DNA from: Caulobacteraceae bacterium
GTDB taxonomy: Bacteria; Pseudomonadota; Alphaproteobacteria; Caulobacterales; Caulobacteraceae
Direction of reading: 5' to 3'
Length of the DNA stretch: 64,000 nucleotides
Assembly: GCA_027489335.1 (NCBI GenBank)
Contig: JAIXZX010000001.1
Coordinates: 62,001 to 126,000 of the forward strand
The notes beneath the pieces were generated by a model. That model did no database searches. It saw only the letters and a list, made by a program, of their open reading frames with translations, and had not been told where the DNA came from. The position numbers and the translations under genes were made by a program. How positions within the stretch are numbered: position 1 is the first letter of the stretch; the number at the start of each line of letters is the position of its first letter. Shown one piece after another: positions 42,364 through 51,041 of this stretch.

Positions 42364-42960
42364 ATGGGCGCCATCGACCAGACCTCAGAGCCGACCGGGA
42401 CCTACCTCTCGGGTAAACTGCTGATCGCCATGCCCGGCATCGGTGATCCCCGCTTCGAGCGGGCGGTGATCTTTGTCTGCGCCCATGATGAAGAGCACGC
42501 CATGGGGCTGACGGTGAACCGCCCCGTCGAGGGGCTGATGCTGGCCGACCTCCTCGACCGCCTGGATATCCCCACGGTCATGGACACAGCCCCGGGGCTG
42601 GATGATCCCATTCTGATCGGTGGCCCGGTGGAACGTGAGCGCGGCTTCGTACTGCATACATCCGATTATCGCAGCGAACACAGCCTGCCGGTGGGCGAGG
42701 ACCTGGCGCTCACCGCGACAAGAGAGGTGCTGGAGACCCTGGCTCACGGCGCCGGCCCCCGGCGCAGCGTCATGGCCCTGGGCTATGCGGGCTGGGGCGC
42801 GGGCCAGCTGGAGCGCGAGATCCGCGACAATGTCTGGCTGACCTGCGCGGCCGACGAGGCCCTGCTGTTCGGCGACGACCACGACCACAAATGGTCTCAG
42901 GCCCTGGCCAAGCTGGGCGTCGATCCGGGCCTTCTATCGGCGACAGCCGGTCAGGCCTGA
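42364..42960 (+). CDS. yqgE: YqgE/AlgH family protein (DUF179)
   Basis: A 198-residue YqgE/AlgH protein: YLSGKLLIAMPGIGDPRFERAV at the N-terminus, HAMGLTVNRPV, GGPVERERGFVLH and GYAGWGAGQLE are the conserved blocks. The molecular role of the family is not firmly established. The frame begins MGAIDQTSEPTG. It is convergent with the PdeA-like gene at the 3' side. Confidence 0.9.
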   Translation: MGAIDQTSEPTGTYLSGKLLIAMPGIGDPRFERAVIFVCAHDEEHAMGLTVNRPVEGLMLADLLDRLDIPTVMDTAPGLDDPILIGGPVERERGFVLHTSDYRSEHSLPVGEDLALTATREVLETLAHGAGPRRSVMALGYAGWGAGQLEREIRDNVWLTCAADEALLFGDDHDHKWSQALAKLGVDPGLLSATAGQA

Positions 42961-42976
42961 GCTTGTCGCAGCGGCT

Positions 42977-44635
42977 TCAGCCGCGGGCCTTCACCGGGGC
43001 CGCGCCGTCCACATAGCTCTCATTGAGATAGACCTCGGCCTCCTGAGCAGACAGCGCCGGGGCGTAGCCGAAGCCCTGGCCATAGTCACAGCCCAGGGCC
43101 AGCAGCTGGCGGGCCATGCCGGCGTTCTCCACCCCTTCGGCCACCACTTCCAGGTCCAGGTCCTGGCCAAGCTTGACTACGGAGGAGACGATCTTGGCCG
43201 ACCCCTCGTCGGTGGCCATGGTGCGGACGAAGTAGCGGTCGATCTTCAGCGTGTCGAAGGGCAGGCGTGTCAGATAGGACAAGGACGAAAAGCCCGTCCC
43301 GAAGTCGTCCAGGGCCAGCGCCGCGCCAGCCTGCCGTAGGTCACGCAGGATGATCGCCGCCCGATCGGGATCGCGCATGACGTCGCCTTCAGTGACCTCC
43401 AGCTTCAGAGCGCCGGGCGGGAGACCGGTCTCCCGCAGGATCCGCACCACATTGGCGATCAGGTCCGGATGGTCGATTTCGCCAGTGGACAGGTTGACGG
43501 CCACGGTCAGCTCGCCAGCAGCCCGGTGATTGCGCCGCCACACCGCCAGCTGACTGGCGGCCTCGCGCATCATCAGGGAGCCGAGCGCGCTCATCAGGCC
43601 CATCTCTTCACAGAGCGGCAGGAACTGGTCGGGCATCAGCAGCCCGCGCCGGGGATGACGCCACCGCACGAGGGCCTCGAACCCCGATAGGGCGCCTGTC
43701 GAGAGCCGCACGATCGGTTGATAGAAGGCGGTCAGCTCCCCGCGACCAATGGCGCCGCGCAGGTCGCCCTCCATGGCCAGCCGCGACAGGCCATCACTCT
43801 CCAGGGCCCGGCCATAGGCTGCGGCCCCGCCGCGTCCGCCGGTCTTGGCCGCCTCGACGGCCAGCTCGGCCCGACGCAACAGCTCGGCCGCTTCAGGCGC
43901 CTCGTCTCCGCCCCGGGCGCGCACCGCGCCCACGGACAGGGTCGGGTGGATATCGAACCCGGCGACCCGCAGGGGCCGCTCAAGGGCATGGCGAAGCACC
44001 TCGCTGGCTGGCAGATCTCCCACGCGGGCCAGGACGCCGAACTCGTCTTCGCCCACCCGCGACAGCAGAGCGCCGGGCGGGAAAGCCGCGGCGAGGCGGG
44101 AGCCAAGGGCCGCCAGCACCAGGTCCGCCCGTTCATGGCCAAGGGCTTCGTTCAGGCGCCGAAGGCGGTCGAGATCGCCCACCACCAGCTCATAATCACC
44201 GGGAATCTGCAGATGCTCCCGCGCCCGCAGAATGAAGCTCTTGCGGTCCAGAAGTCCCGTCAGGCTGTCGAGGTCGGACGCGGCGAACTTGGTTTCGGCG
44301 GCCACAACGCCGGCGGCGCGCAGCCCTTCCTCCAGCCAGACCCCCCGCCAGATGCAGACCCCGCCGCCGCGCATCCGCATGCGCACAGCGATCTCGGCGC
44401 CGGGTTCCTGCACACGCAACACCTCCTCGGCGCGGGCGCGATCCTGCGGCAGGGCGAGCGCGCGGATCGCGGCCGACGAGCATTCGGGCGCCAAGGGGCC
44501 GAGGCCCAGGGCGCGGGAGGCCCCGGTCAGGCGCAGCCGGTCGCGCTCAGGCTCCCAGTGCCAGAGGACCACATCGGCCGCGCCCAGCGCTTCCAGCGTG
44601 CTCGTGGCGTCCCATATCCAACGATCGCTCGCCAT
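42977..44635 (-). CDS. pdeA: c-di-GMP phosphodiesterase PdeA (PAS-GEDEF-EAL)
   Basis: A 552-residue protein: an N-terminal PAS-like domain (about 15-110), a degenerate GGDEF domain reading GEDEF (G195-F199) and an EAL domain with E320-A-L (GFEALVRW), DDFGTGFSSLSYL and EVVAEGVEN. This is the layout of Caulobacter PdeA (CC3396), whose GEDEF domain binds GTP and stimulates c-di-GMP hydrolysis by EAL. It ends in Arg-Gly, as does Caulobacter PdeA, where those residues act as a ClpXP degron at the swarmer-to-stalked transition with CpdR. Neighbours (GNAT, M16, thrC, cta genes) support orthology. Confidence 0.9.
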   Translation of the reverse strand: MASDRWIWDATSTLEALGAADVVLWHWEPERDRLRLTGASRALGLGPLAPECSSAAIRALALPQDRARAEEVLRVQEPGAEIAVRMRMRGGGVCIWRGVWLEEGLRAAGVVAAETKFAASDLDSLTGLLDRKSFILRAREHLQIPGDYELVVGDLDRLRRLNEALGHERADLVLAALGSRLAAAFPPGALLSRVGEDEFGVLARVGDLPASEVLRHALERPLRVAGFDIHPTLSVGAVRARGGDEAPEAAELLRRAELAVEAAKTGGRGGAAAYGRALESDGLSRLAMEGDLRGAIGRGELTAFYQPIVRLSTGALSGFEALVRWRHPRRGLLMPDQFLPLCEEMGLMSALGSLMMREAASQLAVWRRNHRAAGELTVAVNLSTGEIDHPDLIANVVRILRETGLPPGALKLEVTEGDVMRDPDRAAIILRDLRQAGAALALDDFGTGFSSLSYLTRLPFDTLKIDRYFVRTMATDEGSAKIVSSVVKLGQDLDLEVVAEGVENAGMARQLLALGCDYGQGFGYAPALSAQEAEVYLNESYVDGAAPVKARG

Positions 44636-44665
44636 GGCCTCTCGGGGGCCGGCGCAGGCCGCCGG

Positions 44666-45304
44666 CTAAACAGAAACAGTCACCTCCGGCGCCTCGTCCC
44701 GCGAACGGGGCGTGGTCATGCCGAACAGGACATGATCTCGCCAAACGCCGTTAATTTTCAGATAAGCCTTCGCAAACCCCTCTTCTTCAAACCCCGCCTT
44801 GGCCAGAAGGGCGCGCGAGGCGGCGTTATGCGGCAGGCAGGCGGCCTCCAGGCGGTGGAGGCCCAAGGTGTTGAACGCGAAGGTGTTCAGCGCACGGGCC
44901 GCGGCCAGGGTCAGTCCTCGCCTGGCGAAGGGCTCCCCACACCAATAGCCCACCGTCCCCATCTGGGCGACGCCGCGGCGGATGTTGGACAGGGTGATGC
45001 CGCCCGTCAGAGCGCCGTCCGACTCCTGAAAGACCAGGAAGCTGTAGGCGGAACCCACCTCCCGGTCCCGAGCATAGGCCGCCAGGCGACGGCGAAAGGC
45101 CACCCGGGTCAGGTCGTCAGCCGGCCAGGTGGGCTCCCAGGGCTGCAGGAAGGCGCGGGAGGCAGCCCGCAGGTCGCGCCACTCCGCATAGTCGGCGGCT
45201 CGGGGCGGACGGAGGAAAACCCCTGCCCCATTCACCCGCAAGCCTCCTTCCGAGGCGATCCAGTCCAGCAAGGCCATGGTGAGATTGCGGCTCCGATTGG
45301 CCAT
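44666..45304 (-). CDS. GNAT N-acetyltransferase (RimJ/RimL-like)
   Basis: A 212-residue GNAT enzyme of the ribosomal-protein acetyltransferase type. The core contains GTVGYWCGEPFARRGLTLAA (acetyl-CoA loop region), LNTFAFNTLGLHRLEAACLPHN and AKAGFEEEGFAKAYLKINGVW. It would acetylate a protein N-terminus or small amine. The start is uncertain: an ATG nine codons downstream has GGAG at 12 bases, while this upstream ATG has no clear ribosome site. It lies between pdeA and the M16 peptidase gene. Confidence 0.87.
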   Translation of the reverse strand: MANRSRNLTMALLDWIASEGGLRVNGAGVFLRPPRAADYAEWRDLRAASRAFLQPWEPTWPADDLTRVAFRRRLAAYARDREVGSAYSFLVFQESDGALTGGITLSNIRRGVAQMGTVGYWCGEPFARRGLTLAAARALNTFAFNTLGLHRLEAACLPHNAASRALLAKAGFEEEGFAKAYLKINGVWRDHVLFGMTTPRSRDEAPEVTVSV

Positions 45305-45421
45305 TCCGTCAAGAGAGACGGCGGTCTAGAGGCCTGCAAAAGTCCTGAGTCGTCCGAGCCCCTGGGGCGGTAACTCGCCAAGGCGACCTCGCGGTTCCCG
45401 GCGGGCGATGGCCGCCGACGC

Positions 45422-46735
45422 TCAGCCGAACATCGCCCGGCTGAAGGCTGACGCGGCGCCAGCGGCCTGACGGGGCCCGAGGACCGCGACGGCGGCGCGA
45501 CGGCTGGCGCACAGATCTGCGCCCAGGCGCGCAAGATCCTCAAGCGTCACCGCCTCGATCCCGGCGGCGATCTCGGCCGGCGGCAGGGGGCGGTCAAACA
45601 GCAGAAGCTGAGCAGCGGTCTGCTCGGCCCGGGCCAAGGGCGATTCCCGCATCATGAACATGGCGCCCTTGATCTGGGCCTTGGCGCGGGCGAGCTCGGC
45701 TGGCGTCACCGAGCGCCCCAGGCCTGCGATTTCGCCCGCCGCCACCTTGGCCAGTTCCACCGCGTCCTTGGCCGCGCAGCCGGCGAAGACGCCAAGCACG
45801 CCCTGGTCGGCATAGGTCTCGCTATAGGCGTCCACCGCATAGGCCAGGCCGCGCTTCTCCCGCGCTTCCTGGAAGAGTCGGGAGGCCATGCCGCCGCCGA
45901 GGATTTCGGCGAATAGCCGCAGGACGAAGTAATCCGGATCGCTGACGCCCACCGTCGGCAGCAGGAAGACGAGGTTAGCCTGTTCCAGCCGCTTGGTCTC
46001 CACAGCCTCGCCGCCCGCGAAGCGCGCCTCTGGCGCCTGAGCCGCAGCGGGGGGCGGGAGGGCGTCACCGAAATGGCGGGCGGCCAGGTCCAGCAACTCG
46101 GCCTCGTCCACGGCGCCCGCGGCGCTGACCACCAAGCTGGCGGGGTCATAGAGCCGGGCGCGCCAGTCAGCGAGGCTGGTGGGATCGGCCACGCTGATGG
46201 AGTCTACCGTGCCCAGGATGGAGCGCCCCAGGGGCTGGTCCCCGTAAGCGGCGGTCTGGGCCATTTCGAACACCAGATCATCGGGGGTGTCAGCGGCCTC
46301 GGCGATCTCCTGGCCCACCACCTGCTTTTCCCGGGCGAGGTCCTGGGGGTCCAGGCGCGGCGCCAGCACCAGATCGGCCAGGACCGCGGCGCCCAGCGGC
46401 AGGCCGCCCGACAGGCAGCGGACCTGGAAGCTGGTCCGCTCATAGCCGGTGGCGGCGTTGATCTGACCGCCCTCGGCCTCAATGGCTTCGACGATCTCCA
46501 TGGCCGAACGCTCACCCGCGCCCTTGAAGACCATATGCTCGAGCAGGTGAGACCAGCCCGAGCGCTGCGCATCCTCGAACCGCGCGCCTCGGCCGGCCAC
46601 GACGCAAAGCGCGCTGGTCTCCAGCCCCGCAATCGGGTCGCAGACGACTCGCACGCCATTGGGCAGGCGATGGACCTTGGCCAATCCCTTAGGTCTCGGC
46701 GAAGGCGCGGACGCAGGCCTTGATGGCGTCTGCAT
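45422..46735 (-). CDS. M16 family zinc metallopeptidase (processing-peptidase-like)
   Basis: A protein of up to 437 residues with the inverted zinc motif H63-L-L-E66-H67 (SHLLEHMVFKG) near the N-terminus, and the second M16 domain carrying LFQEAREKRGLAYAVDAYSE. It resembles the mitochondrial processing peptidase beta subunit, and in Alphaproteobacteria it sits beside thrC as here. The true start is uncertain: the ATG at 46735 overlaps thrC by 47 bases, and a TTG at 46684 is an alternative just after the thrC stop. Both leave all family motifs intact. Confidence 0.9.
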   Translation of the reverse strand: MQTPSRPASAPSPRPKGLAKVHRLPNGVRVVCDPIAGLETSALCVVAGRGARFEDAQRSGWSHLLEHMVFKGAGERSAMEIVEAIEAEGGQINAATGYERTSFQVRCLSGGLPLGAAVLADLVLAPRLDPQDLAREKQVVGQEIAEAADTPDDLVFEMAQTAAYGDQPLGRSILGTVDSISVADPTSLADWRARLYDPASLVVSAAGAVDEAELLDLAARHFGDALPPPAAAQAPEARFAGGEAVETKRLEQANLVFLLPTVGVSDPDYFVLRLFAEILGGGMASRLFQEAREKRGLAYAVDAYSETYADQGVLGVFAGCAAKDAVELAKVAAGEIAGLGRSVTPAELARAKAQIKGAMFMMRESPLARAEQTAAQLLLFDRPLPPAEIAAGIEAVTLEDLARLGADLCASRRAAVAVLGPRQAAGAASAFSRAMFG

Positions 46736-48080
46736 CGGCCGGCAGCCGGTCGAAGCGTTCCGGTCGATCAGCCAGGCTCTGGGTCCAGCGGGGCAGATCC
46801 GGGGTCACTGAAGTGGCCTGGGCCACCGCTTCAGGGAATTTGGCCGCGTGCGCCGTGGACAGGACGATGACCGGCCCGGCAAGGTCGCCCGCCCGCCGCA
46901 GGGCGGCGACACCCACGGCAGTGTGCGGATCAATCAGCTCTCCGGTCTCATTCAGCGTGGCCAGCATGGTGCGGCTGGTCTCGTCCTCGCTAACGGCGAC
47001 GCCGGTGAACAGCTCGGCCATATAGGCCTGGGCCTGGGGCGGAATGTCGATGTGGCCGGCCTCGCCAAAGGCGGCGAAGGCGCGGGCGGTCTCCACCGAT
47101 TCCCGCCGGACGGCTTCAAAATACAGTCGCTCGAAGTTGGAGGCCGACTGGATGTCCATGGCCGGGCTCTGAGTGGCGGTGACCTCGCCACGGGCGTAGC
47201 GCCCGTCCTGGAAGGCTCGGGCGAGAATGTCGTTCGAATTGGTCGCCACGACGATCCTGGCGATGGGCAGGCCCATCTTGTGGGCGACATAACCGGCGAA
47301 GGCGTCGCCGAAGTTGCCCGAGGGCACGCAGTAGGAGACCGGTCGCTCAGGCGCGCCAACGGCCACCGCCGTCGTGAAATAGTAAACGCTCTGGGCCACG
47401 ATCCGGGCGAAGTTGATCGAGTTGACGCCGGTCAGGTCCACGGCCTGCCGCAGGCTCTGATCCTGGAAAGCCGCCTTCACGATGGCCTGGCAATCATCGA
47501 AGGTGCCCTGGACCGCCACGCAGCGGACATTGGCCTCGGTCGCCGTGGTCATGAAGCGCCGCTGCACCTCGGAAATCCGGCCTTCGGGGAACAGGGCGCA
47601 GACCCGCACATGGGCGCGGCCGCGGAAGGCCTCCACCGCCGCCCCGCCAGTGTCGCCGGAGGTGGCGCAGAGGATGGTCTGAGTGCGGTTCTGGCCGGCC
47701 AGCACATGCTCGTAGAGGCGGGCCAGCAGCTGCATGGCCACGTCCTTGAACGCGAGACTGGGGCCATGGAAGAGCTCGGCGACGAAGGCGTCGGGGCTGA
47801 TCTGGACCAGGGGAACCACAGCGGCGTGGGCGAAGGTGGCGTAGGCCTCCTCGCACATGGCGTTCACAGCATCCCGGGGGATTTCATCGCCAGCGAAGCG
47901 GGCCAGGACCTCGGCGGCCACATGGGCGTAGGACTTGCCGCGGAAAGCTGCGATCTCGGCCTGAGTGAAAGCCGGCCAGCTCTCCGGCACATAGAGCCCG
48001 CCGTCGGGGGCCAGCCCGGCCAGAACCGCGTCCACAAAGCCGACCGCCGGGGCCTGGCCCCGGGTGGAGACATACCGCAT
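46689..48080 (-). CDS. thrC: Threonine synthase
   Basis: A 463-residue pyridoxal-phosphate enzyme that converts O-phosphohomoserine to threonine. The PLP lysine K112 lies in SLAFKDVAMQ, and ATSGDTGGAAVEAF and SGNFGDAFAGYVA form the phosphate-binding and cofactor regions. MRYVSTRGQA is the typical N-terminus. The ATG shares a base with the SURF1 stop (TGATG) and has GGAAGAG upstream, so I start it here rather than four codons earlier. It is in the same transcript as SURF1 and the M16 gene. Confidence 0.95.
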   Translation of the reverse strand: MRYVSTRGQAPAVGFVDAVLAGLAPDGGLYVPESWPAFTQAEIAAFRGKSYAHVAAEVLARFAGDEIPRDAVNAMCEEAYATFAHAAVVPLVQISPDAFVAELFHGPSLAFKDVAMQLLARLYEHVLAGQNRTQTILCATSGDTGGAAVEAFRGRAHVRVCALFPEGRISEVQRRFMTTATEANVRCVAVQGTFDDCQAIVKAAFQDQSLRQAVDLTGVNSINFARIVAQSVYYFTTAVAVGAPERPVSYCVPSGNFGDAFAGYVAHKMGLPIARIVVATNSNDILARAFQDGRYARGEVTATQSPAMDIQSASNFERLYFEAVRRESVETARAFAAFGEAGHIDIPPQAQAYMAELFTGVAVSEDETSRTMLATLNETGELIDPHTAVGVAALRRAGDLAGPVIVLSTAHAAKFPEAVAQATSVTPDLPRWTQSLADRPERFDRLPADADAIKACVRAFAET

Positions 48081-48811
48081 CAACTCTTCCATCTGCGCCT
48101 GATCACGGCGGCATAGACGGCGATCAGGGCGCCCGCAAGGCCGAACCAGGTCAGGGCGTATTCCAGATGGCGGTTGGCGATCTCCCCTGGCAGGGGGGTC
48201 GGCTCCAGGGCGGGGAAGTCGGGGTTGGTGGGGCTTTCCGCCAGCAGGAAGACCGGCGCGGGCGCGCTGACGCCCAGGGTGTCGGCCATGGCGGCCACGT
48301 CACGGGAGTACCAGAGATTGGTGTCGGGCCGATTGTCGGGGGTGACGAAGTTGGCCGGGTCGGGATTGCGCAGCAGGCCGATCACCTCCACAGGCGCCGT
48401 CGCCTGGGGGTCGACCGGGGGCCGCTCGGGCGCCGTGTCGGGCACAAAGCCGCGGTCGACCAGGATGGCCTGGTAGCCTCCGCCTGAGACCGGACAGGCC
48501 GAAATCAGCCTCTGGCCCGCCTGGCCGTCCTTGATCGCATAGAGCTGGACGAAGGGAGCGGTGGCCAGGCCCGGGCAGGTCAGGCTGACACGGTAGAAGC
48601 CGAGGTCTTCGCCAGACGCCCCGAGGGTCAGGATTTCGCCGGCCGGTCGCGGATCAGCCTCCGCGCGGCTCTCGATCTGGGCCAGCAGCTCGGACTTCCA
48701 GGCCAGGCGCTGCATCTGCCACACGCCCAATCCGATCAGGATGACCAGGGAGATCAGGGTGGCCAGAGTCAGGCCGATGGGCAGCCTGCGGCTCGGGGGG
48801 GACTCAGTCAT
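48080..48811 (-). CDS. SURF1-family cytochrome c oxidase assembly protein
   Basis: A 243-residue inner-membrane protein with helices at both ends (about 12-30 and 218-238) and a periplasmic domain between, with FYRVSLTCPG, ILVDRGFVPD and NRHLEYALTWFGLAGAL, which are SURF1 signatures. SURF1 assists haem a insertion into subunit I of cytochrome aa3 oxidase. It overlaps the upstream DUF983 gene by eight bases and its stop overlaps the thrC start. Confidence 0.92.
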   Translation of the reverse strand: MTESPPSRRLPIGLTLATLISLVILIGLGVWQMQRLAWKSELLAQIESRAEADPRPAGEILTLGASGEDLGFYRVSLTCPGLATAPFVQLYAIKDGQAGQRLISACPVSGGGYQAILVDRGFVPDTAPERPPVDPQATAPVEVIGLLRNPDPANFVTPDNRPDTNLWYSRDVAAMADTLGVSAPAPVFLLAESPTNPDFPALEPTPLPGEIANRHLEYALTWFGLAGALIAVYAAVIRRRWKS

Positions 48812-49163
48812 CGGAGCGGGCCTCCGCGGCCCGGTTGGAGAACTGGGCCGCCAGCATGATCCCCTTCAGCGGACGGAGCAGGCCGATGGAGACGATCACC
48901 GTCAGGGGGAGCCAGAGCACAAGGTGGAGCCAGATGGGCGGGGTGAAGGCGAGCTCTACATATAGGGCGGCGAAGGCCACCAGGAAGCCCGCGATCAGAA
49001 TGACGAACACCGCCGGGCCGTCGCCGGAGTCGGCCTTGCCCAGGTCATAGCCGCAGGCCGAGCACTCTGGCGCGACCTTCAGGAAGCCGGCGAAGAGCGC
49101 GCCTTCCCCGCAGTTCGGGCAACGGCCGCGAAGACCAGAAATCAGGGGATTGGGAGGGGCCAT
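48804..49163 (-). CDS. DUF983 family zinc-ribbon membrane protein (cta-associated)
   Basis: A 119-residue protein with an N-terminal zinc ribbon (CPNCGEGALF and CSACGYDLG) and two membrane helices. It is coexpressed with SURF1 and the oxidase genes, a common association for DUF983, which suggests a role in oxidase maturation or copper/haem handling, unproven. A second copy lies at 1943-2341. The stop overlaps the SURF1 start by eight bases. Confidence 0.88.
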   Translation of the reverse strand: MAPPNPLISGLRGRCPNCGEGALFAGFLKVAPECSACGYDLGKADSGDGPAVFVILIAGFLVAFAALYVELAFTPPIWLHLVLWLPLTVIVSIGLLRPLKGIMLAAQFSNRAAEARSDD

Positions 49164-49177
49164 CTATCTAGGCCCGT

Positions 49178-49207
49178 CCCGGTTCAAGCCATCTGGCCTG
49201 AACCGGG
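49178..49207. terminator. Hairpin between ctaE and the DUF983 gene
   Basis: CCCGGTTCA and TGAACCGGG form a perfect 9-bp stem, extended by GCCA/TGGC after one mismatch. It lies downstream of the ctaE stop on the minus strand and in front of the DUF983 gene, so it may attenuate or stabilise the transcript. More GC-rich inverted repeats fill the rest of this 113-base gap. Confidence 0.5.
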
Positions 49208-49276
49208 CTGCAGACTGAAGGCCGGCGCACGCGGCGGGAGCCTGTCATCCCGCTGCGGCCGGCGAGGGGCGCCGGC

Positions 49277-50149
49277 CTAATGACCAGCGCCGCCGAACAC
49301 CACGTAGATGAAGGCGAACAGGAACAGCCACACCACGTCGACGAAGTGCCAGTACCAGGCGGCCGCCTCGAACCCGAAGTGCTTCTCCGGGGTGAAGCCG
49401 CCACGCATCAGGCGGATCAGGCAGACCAGCAGGAAGATGGTGCCCACCAGGACGTGGAAGCCGTGGAAGCCGGTCGCCATGAAGAAGGAGGAGCCATACA
49501 GACCCGAGCTGATCGCCGCGTCGTTGTAGAAGTACTCATGCGACAGGATGTGGTGGTACTCGTAGGCCTGGATCGCGCTGAAGATCACGCCGAGAATCAC
49601 CGTCAGGATCAGGGCGAACTGGGCGCCCTTGCGGTCACCCTGCTGGAGGGCGTGGTGGGCCCAGGTCACCGTCGTGCCCGAAAGCAGCAGGGTCAGGGTG
49701 TTGACGAGCGGCAGGTTCCAGGCGGGCACCGTCTCGATGCCAGCAGGCGGCCAGGTGGCCCAGGCCTGACGGACTTCCTCGATGCTCGACAGCGTCCGAG
49801 CCTCGTGGAAGAGGGCCATTTCGAAGAAGATCCAGAACCAGGCCACGAAGAACATGACCTCGGAGGCGATGAACAGGATCATCCCGTAGCGCAGGCCAAG
49901 CGACACCACCGGGGTGTGATCGCCGGCGTTGGCTTCCTTGGTGACGTCGATCCACCAGCCGGCCATGGTGATCAGCACCAGGGTCAGGCCGGCGGCGAAC
50001 AGCCACCAGGTGCCCGCGGGCATGCCGAAGAGGCCCTTCAGCCACATCACCAGGCCGACGGCCATGACGGTGGCGCCCACCGAGGCCACCAGGGGCCACG
50101 GGCTGGGATTGACCAGGTGGTAGTCGTGCTTGACGCCTGCTTGGGCCAT
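49277..50149 (-). CDS. ctaE: Cytochrome c oxidase subunit III
   Basis: A 290-residue subunit III with seven predicted helices and the conserved segments HDYHLVNPSPWPL, SEVMFFVAWFWIFFE, TGFHGFHVLVGTIFLLVC and AAAWYWHFVDVVWLFLF. It is part of the aa3-type cytochrome c oxidase complex encoded across this block and stabilises proton pumping by subunit I. It follows the cox11 gene by 75 bases. Confidence 0.97.
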   Translation of the reverse strand: MAQAGVKHDYHLVNPSPWPLVASVGATVMAVGLVMWLKGLFGMPAGTWWLFAAGLTLVLITMAGWWIDVTKEANAGDHTPVVSLGLRYGMILFIASEVMFFVAWFWIFFEMALFHEARTLSSIEEVRQAWATWPPAGIETVPAWNLPLVNTLTLLLSGTTVTWAHHALQQGDRKGAQFALILTVILGVIFSAIQAYEYHHILSHEYFYNDAAISSGLYGSSFFMATGFHGFHVLVGTIFLLVCLIRLMRGGFTPEKHFGFEAAAWYWHFVDVVWLFLFAFIYVVFGGAGH

Positions 50150-50224
50150 TTCGGTCCTAACCCCTCATAATATCGTCCCGCCGGCGGGGCCTGGAGGCGC
50201 CGCCTGCGGGTGGTCTTGATGGTG

Positions 50225-50872
50225 CTATAGCCCCGCCCCTTGCGATCCGCCAAGAGGGGAAGCCGCAGTGGCCGTCGGCGCATGCGCGACCGGCTGGACC
50301 GAGGCGTCCTCATCGGACGGATAGAAGGTGTAGGACAGGGTGATCTCAGCCTTGTTCCGGGTCTCGAAGTCCTCGGCGTATTCGGGATCGACGAAGTAGA
50401 CCATGGGGAACTTGATGGTCTCTCCAGGACCGATGGTCTGGTCGGAGAAGCAGAAGCACTCAAGCTTCCGGAAATAGGCGCCGGCCGCCTCAGGAACCAC
50501 ATTGTAGACCGCCCGCCCGGTCATCGGCGTAGCGCCGTTGTTGGTCACCTCGAAGAAGGCAAGACCCGTCTCGCCGATCTTCAGCTTCTGGGCGACCTGC
50601 TCGGAGCGGAAGGTCCAGGGCAGGGTCCGGACATTGGTGTCGAATCGGACGTTCAGGGTCTTGTCGAGCACCTGGGTCGGCGCGGCCTCGGCCTGGCTCA
50701 CCGTGCCGCCAAAACCGGTCACCTGGCAGAAGGCGCGGTAGAGGGGCACCGAGGCGTAGGCCAGGCCGATCATGCCCACGAACACGCCGGTACAGATCAA
50801 CCCCAGACGCAGGTTACGTCGCGCGGGGTCTGGCGCAGGGCGCAGGGGTTCAGAGAGGTCTGTCGAGGACAT
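50225..50872 (-). CDS. ctaG: Cytochrome c oxidase assembly protein CtaG/Cox11
   Basis: A 215-residue copper chaperone with one N-terminal membrane helix (about 22-44) and the periplasmic domain containing YRAFCQVTGFGGT, the copper motif CFCF (KLECFCFSDQTI) and PMVYFVDPEY. Cox11 delivers copper to the CuB site of oxidase subunit I. I start it at the ATG at 50872, with GGGAG five bases upstream; the longer frame would extend further into the coxF gene, which this start already overlaps by 23 bases. Confidence 0.94.
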   Translation of the reverse strand: MSSTDLSEPLRPAPDPARRNLRLGLICTGVFVGMIGLAYASVPLYRAFCQVTGFGGTVSQAEAAPTQVLDKTLNVRFDTNVRTLPWTFRSEQVAQKLKIGETGLAFFEVTNNGATPMTGRAVYNVVPEAAGAYFRKLECFCFSDQTIGPGETIKFPMVYFVDPEYAEDFETRNKAEITLSYTFYPSDEDASVQPVAHAPTATAASPLGGSQGAGL

Positions 50873-51041
50873 TGGCTCCCAATCGAACAACGGTGACGAG
50901 GAAGACGAGGATGGCGAAGGCGATCAGGCCAAGCGCCAGGGCGATGTTGCGTCCCCGGCGAGCCTGGAACCGGGGATCCGGCCGGTCGGCGGCCGTCGTC
51001 TCGGCGGGCGCGACGTCCTGGGGCGCTTCAGGATCGCTCAT
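50850..51041 (-). CDS. CoxF-like small membrane protein
   Basis: A 63-residue protein with an acidic N-terminus ([16 protein letters not shown]), a short basic stretch and a single membrane helix (about 35-52, LALGLIAFAILVFLVTVV). Small single-helix proteins of this type sit between ctaB and cox11 in many Alphaproteobacteria and are annotated CoxF or oxidase assembly factors. Its start shares a base with the ctaB stop (TGATG) and its end overlaps cox11 by 23 bases. Confidence 0.8.
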   Translation of the reverse strand: MSDPEAPQDVAPAETTAADRPDPRFQARRGRNIALALGLIAFAILVFLVTVVRLGANVLDRPL

